A stretch of 7,174 nucleotides of DNA from Candidatus Muproteobacteria bacterium (GTDB lineage Bacteria; Pseudomonadota; Gammaproteobacteria; Acidiferrobacterales; Sulfurifustaceae). A program made the position numbers and the translations under genes. Below are positions 1-7,174 of the stretch, one piece after another. Position 1 is the stretch's first letter, and each line of letters opens with the position of its first letter. The notes beneath the pieces are model-generated. The model worked only from the letters and a program-made list of their open reading frames with translations, made no database searches and was not told the DNA's origin. The stretch is taken from assembly GCA_023266455.1 (NCBI GenBank), contig JAHFQD010000091.1, forward strand, positions 1 to 7,174, in the 5' to 3' direction.

Positions 1-2
1 AT

Positions 3-1551
<1,549 letters not shown>

Positions 1552-1599
1552 ACCGCCGCCATCGAATTTTCGAGTAAAACCTTTTAGGACATTAAAACG

Positions 1600-1935
1600 A
1601 TGAATTTCTTGATTTCTGAAGCTTGGGCCGAAGCGCCCGCGGGCGCCGCGCCGCAAGGCGGTGGTTTGTCGACGATGTTGTTCATGGGAGCGATGTTCGT
1701 CGCGTTTTATTTCTTATTGATCCGTCCGCAACAAAAACGCGCCAAAGAACATAAAGCGCTGATGGCGGGCCTGGCCAAGGGCGATGAAGTCGTGACCTCC
1801 GGCGGTATGCTGGGACGGGTATCCGACCTGAGCGACAGCTACGTGACGCTTGAAATCGGAGACAGCGTAAATATTAAAGTACAGCGTCCCGCCATCCAGG
1901 CGGTGTTGCCCAAGGGAACGTTGAAATCCGCCTAA
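1600..1935 (+). CDS. yajC: Sec translocon accessory protein YajC
   Basis: YajC is a small single-pass inner-membrane protein that associates with SecD and SecF and, through them, with the SecYEG channel and YidC. The 111-residue product is of family length. It has a short N-terminal part rich in Ala, Pro and Gly (residues 8-22), one membrane segment at about 24-41, and then the hallmark LIRPQQKRAKEH at 40-51. A small cytoplasmic beta-rich domain follows, containing KGDEVVTSGGMLGRV. The ATG is preceded by AGGA at 1586-1589, a rather long 10 bases upstream. The AGGA lies in or beside the loop of a weak A/T hairpin (TTTTA 1582-1586, TAAAA 1593-1597), probably of no consequence. The gene lies 48 bases after tgt and 59 bases before secD in the same direction, so co-transcription is likely. 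Confidence 0.96.
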   Translation: MNFLISEAWAEAPAGAAPQGGGLSTMLFMGAMFVAFYFLLIRPQQKRAKEHKALMAGLAKGDEVVTSGGMLGRVSDLSDSYVTLEIGDSVNIKVQRPAIQAVLPKGTLKSA

Positions 1936-1948
1936 GTTGTCGCGAACG

Positions 1949-1982
1949 CCGCTCGAGTCGGACGTCGACCGGCATCGAGCGG
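1949..1982 (+). promoter_or_regulatory. Hairpin just upstream of the secD ribosome binding site
   Basis: CCGCTCGA (1949-1956) and TCGAGCGG (1975-1982) form a perfect 8-bp stem. Inside it GTCG (1957-1960) can pair with CGAC (1966-1969), extending the structure with a right-hand bulge. It ends three bases before the weak GAGA (1986-1989) that serves as the secD ribosome binding site. There is no T-run after it (GGTTTGAG follows the stem), so it is a poor intrinsic terminator. It could tune secD translation or mark an mRNA processing point within the operon. That role is inference; only the inverted repeat is seen. Confidence 0.4.
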
Positions 1983-1994
1983 TTTGAGAATTAA

Positions 1995-3926
1995 ATGAAT
2001 AAATATCCGCTCTGGAAATATCTCCTCATCTTGGTCATCGTCGCCTTGGGCGCGTTGTATTCGTTGCCTAATCTGTACGGCGAAGATCCGGCGATTCAAA
2101 TTTCGCCCACGCGCACGACCACGGTCGACGCGGCCTTGCTCGAACGCGTCGAAGGCGCGCTCAAGCAAGCGAATGTGCCGTATACCGGGAAGCTGCTCGA
2201 CGAGAAGGGCGCGAAGATTCGTTTCGCGGATCCAGAAACGCAAATCAAGGCGCGCGATCTCGTGGCGCAGACGTTGGGTGACAGCTACGTCGTGGCCTTG
2301 AACTTGTTGCCGTCGACGCCGGCGTGGATGCAAGCGTTGGGCGCCAAGCCCATGTCGCTTGGTTTGGATTTACGTGGCGGCGTTTATTTCTTGATGCAAG
2401 TCGACATGCGCGCGGTCATTAAGAAAGCCGAAGAAGCGGCGGCGGAAGACGCGCGGCGTGTGTTGCGCGACAACAAAATTCGTTATTCGTCGATTAATCG
2501 CCTGGAAGGCGGTGCGATCGAAGCGCGTTTTAAGGAAGTAGCCGAACGCATGCGCGCCGAAGCACTGTTGAAGAAAGAAGTGCGCGATCTCGATTATGTC
2601 GATATCGATCGCGGCGGCGAATTTATTCTGACGGGCAAACTAAGCTCGGTGGCGCTGACCGAGAAAAAACATTTCGCGTTGGAACAAAACATTACCTCGT
2701 TGAACAACCGCGTCAACGAACTCGGCGTGGCCGAACCGGTGATCCAACAGCAGGGCGACGATCGCATCGTCGTGCAATTGCCGGGTGTGCAGGACACGGC
2801 GCGCGCCAAGGAAATTCTCGGCCGCACGGCCACGCTCGAAATCATGCTGGTGAACGAAGAGGCGCAAACCGCTGCGTTTACCGGCGACGTACCGGCGGGT
2901 TCAAAAGTATTTCGCGCCCGCGACGGCCGGCCGATTCTGTTGAAGAACCGCGTGGTGTATTCCGGCGACAATATCGTCAACGCCGCGCCCGGTTTCGACA
3001 ACCAGCGCAGTGGCGCGATCGTGTCGATCACGCTTGACTCGCGCGGCGCGGCCATCAACCAGCGCGTCACCGGCGAAAACATCAATAAGCGCATGGCAGT
3101 GGTGTATATCGAAATCAAATCGGAGCCGAAGCGCGACGAGCACGGTAAGCCCGTGCTCGATGACTCTGGCCGCGAAGTGCGCGTCAGCCGCCGCGTCGAA
3201 GAAGTCATCACCGCGCCAGTGATTCGTTCGCAACTCGGTAAGCGTTTCCAGATCGAGGGCATGGAGTCGGTCAAAGAAGCCACCGATTTAGCCTTGTTAC
3301 TGCGCGCAGGCGCATTCGCGGCACCGGTGGAGATCATCGAAGAACGCACCGTCGGCCCAAGCCTCGGCGCGGAGAACATCCAGCGCGGATTCCATTCCAC
3401 CTGGGTCGGTTTCTCCGCGATCGCGGTGTTCATGGTCTTTTACTACGTCATGTTCGGCCTAACCGCCGTCTTGGCGTTGGCAGTGAACGTGATCTTGCTC
3501 GTCGGTATGTTGTCGATGTTGCCGACCACGCTGACCTTGCCGGGTATGGCGGGTATCGCGCTTACTATCGGTATGGCGATCGACGCCAACGTACTGATCA
3601 ACGAGCGCATTCGTGAAGAACTGCGCGGCGGCAATACGCCGCAGGCGAGTATTTACGCCGGTTACGACCGCGCCTTCGGCACGATTCTCGATTCCAACAT
3701 CACGACATTGATCGCCGGCGTTTCGTTGTTCACGTTCGGCAGCGGACCGGTGCGCGGTTTCGCGGTCGTGTTGTGTCTGGGAATTCTGACGTCGATGTTC
3801 AGCGGCGTGATGGTGTCGCGTGCGCTGGTTAATTTGATTTACGGTCGCCGCGTCAAATTGACGAAGCTCTCGATCGGCAACACCGGTTGGCACCAGTCCG
3901 ATATCAAACAAGCCAAGCGCGCCTAA
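1995..3926 (+). CDS. secD: Protein translocase subunit SecD
   Basis: SecD is the larger subunit of the proton-driven SecDF complex, which helps pull secreted proteins out of SecYEG on the periplasmic side. The 643 residues include a first membrane helix at about 8-26 within the family start MNKYPLWKY, and the conserved LGLDLRGGVYFLMQVD (122-137) that opens the large periplasmic region. The GAFAAPVEIIEERTVGPSLG stretch leads into the membrane domain. Five further helices lie at roughly 469-488, 491-509, 515-536, 568-584 and 588-612, with the signature GMAIDANVLINERIREEL at 526-543; its Asp530 lies in the proton path known for the family. The protein is slightly longer than E. coli SecD (615), in part because of a charged insert near residues 376-400 in the periplasmic domain. 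The start is fixed by homology. The ribosome binding site is weak (GAGA, five bases before ATG). secF follows after 15 bases. Confidence 0.98.
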   Translation: MNKYPLWKYLLILVIVALGALYSLPNLYGEDPAIQISPTRTTTVDAALLERVEGALKQANVPYTGKLLDEKGAKIRFADPETQIKARDLVAQTLGDSYVVALNLLPSTPAWMQALGAKPMSLGLDLRGGVYFLMQVDMRAVIKKAEEAAAEDARRVLRDNKIRYSSINRLEGGAIEARFKEVAERMRAEALLKKEVRDLDYVDIDRGGEFILTGKLSSVALTEKKHFALEQNITSLNNRVNELGVAEPVIQQQGDDRIVVQLPGVQDTARAKEILGRTATLEIMLVNEEAQTAAFTGDVPAGSKVFRARDGRPILLKNRVVYSGDNIVNAAPGFDNQRSGAIVSITLDSRGAAINQRVTGENINKRMAVVYIEIKSEPKRDEHGKPVLDDSGREVRVSRRVEEVITAPVIRSQLGKRFQIEGMESVKEATDLALLLRAGAFAAPVEIIEERTVGPSLGAENIQRGFHSTWVGFSAIAVFMVFYYVMFGLTAVLALAVNVILLVGMLSMLPTTLTLPGMAGIALTIGMAIDANVLINERIREELRGGNTPQASIYAGYDRAFGTILDSNITTLIAGVSLFTFGSGPVRGFAVVLCLGILTSMFSGVMVSRALVNLIYGRRVKLTKLSIGNTGWHQSDIKQAKRA

Positions 3927-3941
3927 GCCGAGGAAACGTTC

Positions 3942-4874
3942 ATGGAATTTTTCAAAATTCGCCGCGACATTCCGTTCATGCGTCACGCGCTGATCTTCAA
4001 CGTGATCTCCGCGATTACGTTTGTGTTGGCGGTGTTTTTCTTGTTAACCAAAGGTCTTAACTTCGGCGTCGACTTTACCGGCGGCACGGTATTGGAAGTC
4101 AGTTACAGTCACGCCGCCGATATCCCGAAGATTCGCACGAACATCGACAAGCTCGGTTTCCACGACGTCAGCGTGCAGAATTTCGGCACGTCGCGCGACA
4201 TCTTGATCCGACTGCCGGCGAAAATTCAGGTAGCCGGCGCCAAGTTGTCCGACGTGGTGATGGACGCGTTGAAGAAAGACGACGCCTCGGCGCAGTTACG
4301 GCGCGTCGAATTCGTCGGCCCGCAAGTGGGTCGCGAGTTGGTGGAAAACGGTGCGATGGCGTTGTTGATCGTCTCGTTGGGGATCGTGATGTACTTGTGG
4401 TTACGTTTCGAATGGAAATTCGGCGTGGCCGCGATCATCGCGAACTTGCATGACGTCGTCATCATTCTCGGTTTTTTCGCGTTCTTCCAATGGGACTTTT
4501 CGCTGACGGTGTTAGCCGCGGTATTGGCCATCTTGGGATATTCGGTGAACGAATCGGTGGTGGTATTCGATCGGATACGCGAAAACTTCCGTAAGCTACG
4601 TAAGCACTCGGTGTCGGAAATCATCGACAATGCCATTACCAGCACCATGTCGCGCACCATTATTACTCACGGTTGCACGCAGTTGGCCGTGCTGTCGATG
4701 CTAGTTTTCGGTGGTGAAACATTGCATTACTTCGCCTTGGCGCTGACTATCGGCATTTTGTTCGGTATTTACTCGTCGGTTTTAGTGGCAAGTCCGATCG
4801 TGATGTGGCTCGGCGTGTCGCGCGAAGATTTGATGCCGGCTAAAAAAGAAGGCGCCGTCGACAGTACCCCGTAG
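3942..4874 (+). CDS. secF: Protein translocase subunit SecF
   Basis: SecF is the smaller partner of SecD; together they form a 12-helix RND-type proton-driven unit. The 310-residue protein is close to the usual length. It has a first membrane helix at about 15-36, the family motif GLNFGVDFTGGTVLEV (38-53), a short periplasmic domain, and VGPQVGREL (125-133) leading into the second helix at about 138-155. The remaining helices contain GYSVNESVVVFDRIREN (199-215), the SecF version of the SecD signature. The start has a strong ribosome binding site, GAGGAAA at 3930-3936, five bases before the ATG and much better than those of yajC and secD. The 15-base gap after secD fits the near-equal production expected for the two subunits. 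No frameshift or missing motif is seen. It is the last recognisable member of the core operon. Confidence 0.98.
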   Translation: MEFFKIRRDIPFMRHALIFNVISAITFVLAVFFLLTKGLNFGVDFTGGTVLEVSYSHAADIPKIRTNIDKLGFHDVSVQNFGTSRDILIRLPAKIQVAGAKLSDVVMDALKKDDASAQLRRVEFVGPQVGRELVENGAMALLIVSLGIVMYLWLRFEWKFGVAAIIANLHDVVIILGFFAFFQWDFSLTVLAAVLAILGYSVNESVVVFDRIRENFRKLRKHSVSEIIDNAITSTMSRTIITHGCTQLAVLSMLVFGGETLHYFALALTIGILFGIYSSVLVASPIVMWLGVSREDLMPAKKEGAVDSTP

Positions 4875-4899
4875 CGTCTCGTCAATTCCAAAAAATGCA

Positions 4900-4939
4900 A
4901 CCACCGGCGATCTCGAAAAAAGACGCAGTCGTCGGTGGT
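4900..4939 (-). terminator. Inverted repeat resembling a minus-strand intrinsic terminator
   Basis: ACCACCGGCGA (4900-4910) pairs with TCGTCGGTGGT (4929-4939) through 11 positions including one G-T wobble, around an 18-base loop. Read on the minus strand, the GC-rich stem is followed after three to four bases by six Ts (the A-run 4890-4895 on the plus strand), the arrangement of a rho-independent terminator. On the plus strand no T-run follows. It could stop antisense transcription coming from the right, or act as a 3' stabilising hairpin for the secF mRNA. No minus-strand gene is seen to its right within the window. The long loop lowers confidence. Confidence 0.4.
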
Positions 4940-4955
4940 ACCTTGTTGCGGGGTG

Positions 4956-4986
4956 AAAGCGGGTCTAATTAAAGAAGACCCACTTT
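4956..4986 (+). terminator. Hairpin, possible weak terminator after secF
   Basis: AAAGCGGGTCT (4956-4966) pairs with AGACCCACTTT (4976-4986), 10 of 11 positions matching with one C/A mismatch, around a 9-base loop. The stem ends in CTTT and is followed by AAATAAAAA, so the T-run is short and termination would be inefficient. The position, about 80 bases after the secF stop and 29 bases before the next ATG, suits either partial termination of the sec operon or a control element in the leader of the next gene. A weak promoter-like pair overlaps this gap: TTGTTG 4943-4948 and TCTAAT 4964-4969, with a short 15-base spacer. I do not regard that promoter as established. Confidence 0.35.
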
Positions 4987-5015
4987 AAATAAAAACCCAC
5001 AACAGGGGGACGACC

Positions 5016-6479
5016 ATGTCCTGGATGCTGTTCCCTGAAAATCCCGCGCTTTCGGCGCTGGTGTTATTCCTCATCGCTCTTCCTTTTTTGTATGCCGCAC
5101 GCACGCCGGTACACGGGCTTTTGCGCGCGTTCATGCGCGGATTGGTGCAGCCGCTACGCATCGCGGCGCGTTGGTTGTCCGTCGCGGCGGAAGAAATAAA
5201 ACGGCGCAACGAGGTGGTGTTGATCGCGCGCGGGCGCGAAGAAGTGACGCAGGCGATTCAACGAGAGTTCGAACGCGTCGCGATTATCGTACGCCGCGAT
5301 CTGCAAGGTTATCCGGCGCTGCAACGGCGGTTGCTGGAAGAACTGACGCGAATCGAAGAAGACTATAAGAAATGCGGCGAAGTTCCGCCGCCGCCGCCCG
5401 AATGGACGCGCGCGATCGAAACGATTGCCGGCATCAAACAAACCGGCGACGGTTTGGTGCATAAGATTCTCGAAGATATCAGCGAGTCGTTAAACAGCAT
5501 TTACGACAAAGTCATCGCCGAATACCGGCGTTCGTATCAAGAACGTCACAAGATCCTCGAAGGTTTCCAACCGTTCTGGCGCTCGCTTGAGCAGACGTTG
5601 ACGCGTGTCGGCGCCAACCTCACCGGGCTAGAGCAAAACGCGCAGCGCATCGACGCGCAAATGGAAAAGTACGAACAAATGCTCGCCGGATCGGAAAAGG
5701 CAGTGCATGCGCTCAACGCGTCGGCAATGACGCAGTTCGTGATCGCCGCGTTGGTGATGGCGGTGGCGTTCGGCGGTGCATTCGTGAACTTTAAATTGAT
5801 CGCGCTGCCGATGTCGACCATGGTCGGCGCCGGTGAATATATTTGGGGCGATCTGCGCGCGGCTGACGTCGCGGCGCTCATCATTATTTTCGTCGAAGCC
5901 ACTATGGGAATTTTTCTCATGGAGTCGATGCGCTTCACGCATCTGTTTCCACGCATCAACAATCTGCCAGAGAAAATGCGCCACCGGCTTATGTGGGTGG
6001 CGTTCACGATTCTCTTGTTCCTGGCGTGCGTCGAGGTTGGATTAGCGGTGATGCGTGATTGGATCGTGCAGGCCAATCTTAATTTGTTACGCACATTAAA
6101 CCCGACGGCGGCCGATGCCGCCGCCTCGACGCTGGCGCAACGTGTGGAATGGGTGCACATGATGCCGATTGCCGCGCAAATGGTACTGGGCTTTTTGTTG
6201 CCGTTCGCGCTGACGTTCATCGCGATTCCGTTGGAATATTTCATCGATTCGGCGCGCACGGTTTTGGGCGTCTTGCTCGTCGCCGCGACGCGCGCGTTAT
6301 CGGTGTTGCTGCGAATGTTGTCGAACATGTTACGGCACGTTACGACGGCTTTGGTTATGTTTTACGACGCTGTAATTTTTATGCCGCTACTGATCGAACG
6401 TGCGGTGCGTGCTAAGTACGCCGCGCCGGCATCCACGTCGGCCGATGCGAAGCAGGAAGATTGGCGCAAGGCAGGATAA
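5016..6479 (+). CDS. Multi-pass membrane protein with long helical domain, unknown function
   Basis: I do not recognise this 487-residue protein. It begins with a membrane helix (about 10-27) and then a positively charged segment. Residues 50-236 are mostly charged helix with coiled-coil character (for example 55-118 and 165-235), broken by a five-proline run at 124-128. Further hydrophobic helices lie at about 238-263, 284-303, 325-345 and 382-405. A C-terminal amphipathic or membrane stretch (414-460) and a polar tail follow. Arg/Lys placement after helix 1 and in the 304-324 loop suggests that the coiled region and C-terminus are cytoplasmic, and that 346-380 forms a periplasmic loop. No catalytic motif is visible. 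The ATG has a good ribosome binding site (AGGGGGA 5004-5010, five bases upstream). The stop lies two bases before a VWA lipoprotein gene, so the two are probably co-translated and may act together. A scaffold, channel or envelope-sensing role is possible but unproven. Confidence 0.85.
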   Translation: MSWMLFPENPALSALVLFLIALPFLYAARTPVHGLLRAFMRGLVQPLRIAARWLSVAAEEIKRRNEVVLIARGREEVTQAIQREFERVAIIVRRDLQGYPALQRRLLEELTRIEEDYKKCGEVPPPPPEWTRAIETIAGIKQTGDGLVHKILEDISESLNSIYDKVIAEYRRSYQERHKILEGFQPFWRSLEQTLTRVGANLTGLEQNAQRIDAQMEKYEQMLAGSEKAVHALNASAMTQFVIAALVMAVAFGGAFVNFKLIALPMSTMVGAGEYIWGDLRAADVAALIIIFVEATMGIFLMESMRFTHLFPRINNLPEKMRHRLMWVAFTILLFLACVEVGLAVMRDWIVQANLNLLRTLNPTAADAAASTLAQRVEWVHMMPIAAQMVLGFLLPFALTFIAIPLEYFIDSARTVLGVLLVAATRALSVLLRMLSNMLRHVTTALVMFYDAVIFMPLLIERAVRAKYAAPASTSADAKQEDWRKAG

Positions 6480-6481
6480 AT

Positions 6482-7132
6482 ATGAAAAAGATTCTCACGC
6501 TGTTGCTCGCGACCTTGGCGCTACTGGCATGCTCTGATACTTCCAATCGAGCGCGCGCGGTTTACGTTCTCGTCGATACGTCCGGTACTTACGTCAAAGA
6601 ATTAGATAAAGCGCAGGCGGTGCTTAATTACTTGTTGATCGATCTAAACGCCGGCGATTCGCTCGCTATCGGACGCATCAAGAGTCGAAGTTTTTCGGAG
6701 AAAGATATCGTGGCTAAAGTGACGTTCGAGCGCGATCCGTTGCAGATCAATACGCAAAAGAAAATTTTCAAAGAACAATCGGCGAAGCTCGCCGAGTTGT
6801 CGAAAACCGGCAGCATGTACACCGATATCACCGGCGGTATTTTGCAAGCGGTGGAATTTCTTAACGAGACTGGCGCCGGTCATAAAACCATCGTTGTTAT
6901 TTCCGACTTGCAAGAGGAGTTGGACAAGCAAGTCGTGCGCGATGTGCCGCTCAAGCTAAACGGTATCCGCGTGGTCGCGTTGAATGTGACTAAGCTCGGC
7001 ACCGACAACGTCGACCCGCGTCGTTACAGTGGCCGGTTGGAATGGTGGGAGAAGCGCGTAAAAGACGCCGGCGCCGTCGATTGGCGCGTGGCCAACGATC
7101 TCGACCATCTCGAGCGGATATTCAAAAAATAA
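6482..7132 (+). CDS. VWA-domain lipoprotein, unknown role
   Basis: The 216-residue product begins with a lipoprotein signal peptide, MKKILTLLLATLALLAC. The lipobox LLAC puts the lipid-modified cysteine at residue 17. Ser at the next position, rather than Asp, would favour outer-membrane sorting if E. coli rules apply. The rest resembles a von Willebrand factor A domain. The first strand ends VLVDTSGT (29-36), giving a metal-site motif D32-x-S34-x-T36. A Thr around 114 (MYTDITGG) fits the second loop, and D142 in VVISDLQEE fits the third, so the metal site seems complete. The fold ends with an RVVALNV strand and a Trp-rich helix region. VWA domains usually bind protein partners through a metal ion; the membrane protein encoded just upstream is the obvious candidate. 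The ATG at 6482 has AGGA (6473-6476) five bases upstream. A TTG at 6461 would add seven residues in front of the signal peptide and is unlikely. The partner protein and function are inference. Confidence 0.88.
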   Translation: MKKILTLLLATLALLACSDTSNRARAVYVLVDTSGTYVKELDKAQAVLNYLLIDLNAGDSLAIGRIKSRSFSEKDIVAKVTFERDPLQINTQKKIFKEQSAKLAELSKTGSMYTDITGGILQAVEFLNETGAGHKTIVVISDLQEELDKQVVRDVPLKLNGIRVVALNVTKLGTDNVDPRRYSGRLEWWEKRVKDAGAVDWRVANDLDHLERIFKK

Positions 7133-7174
7133 GTTTCCCCGCAGTATTCAGTGGTAATTGCGCATTTCTCCATC

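Noticed and set aside
1562..1573. Small inverted repeat TCGAA-TT-TTCGA between tgt and yajC
   Set aside because: The stem is only five base pairs with a two-base loop and no T-run follows, so it is likely chance.
1936..1994. Possible VemP- or SecM-like arrest leader peptide upstream of secD
   Set aside because: The gap is only 59 bases and contains no start codon with a signal-peptide-like frame, so a secretion-monitoring leader cannot be supported.
2594..3433. Long minus-strand open frame (279 codons) inside secD
   Set aside because: It lies entirely opposite a highly conserved gene. The translation is of low-complexity Ser/Arg/Thr type without recognisable motifs, as expected of an antisense shadow in GC-biased coding DNA.
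5546..6328. Minus-strand open frame (260 codons) opposite the membrane protein
   Set aside because: The product is rich in Asn, Ala, Ser and Thr with no family features. The plus-strand frame has a good ribosome binding site, membrane helices and positive-inside charge pattern, so it is the real gene.
6461..6481. TTG start for the VWA lipoprotein seven codons upstream
   Set aside because: It would put polar residues before a standard lipoprotein signal peptide. The ATG at 6482 has AGGA at good spacing and gives the usual MKK start.

Overview
This looks like a chromosomal segment of a gammaproteobacterium. The core proteins Tgt, YajC, SecD and SecF resemble their E. coli counterparts closely, including SecD's MNKYPLWKY start and Tgt's MKFEL start. 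They also stand in the order usual for that class. Base composition is roughly 55-60% GC by eye through the core genes. I cannot assign an order or genus from the sequence alone.

Layout, all on the plus strand. Positions 3-377 hold the 3' end of an AT-rich gene whose start lies outside the window. It carries an R-x4-H motif typical of HEPN proteins and looks like accessory DNA lying against the core operon, in the place where queA often sits. Positions 436-1551 are tgt (tRNA-guanine transglycosylase), followed by yajC (1600-1935), secD (1995-3926) and secF (3942-4874). This is the conserved queuosine/Sec-accessory operon. Tgt modifies tRNA; YajC, SecD and SecF form the inner-membrane complex that assists SecYEG on the periplasmic side. 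A hairpin sits just ahead of the secD ribosome binding site.

A 141-base gap (4875-5015) follows secF and holds two inverted repeats. After it come two tightly coupled genes that I cannot assign to a named system. One is a 487-residue multi-pass membrane protein with a long charged helical region (5016-6479). The other, starting 2 bases later, is a 216-residue lipoprotein with a von Willebrand factor A-like domain and recognisable metal-site residues (6482-7132). They look like a functional pair: an inner-membrane protein with a large probable cytoplasmic helical domain, and a lipid-anchored VWA partner in the periplasm. This pair is the best candidate for something undescribed here. The last 42 bases (7133-7174) show no gene start or clear signal. 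I saw no tRNA, rRNA, CRISPR array or insertion sequence.
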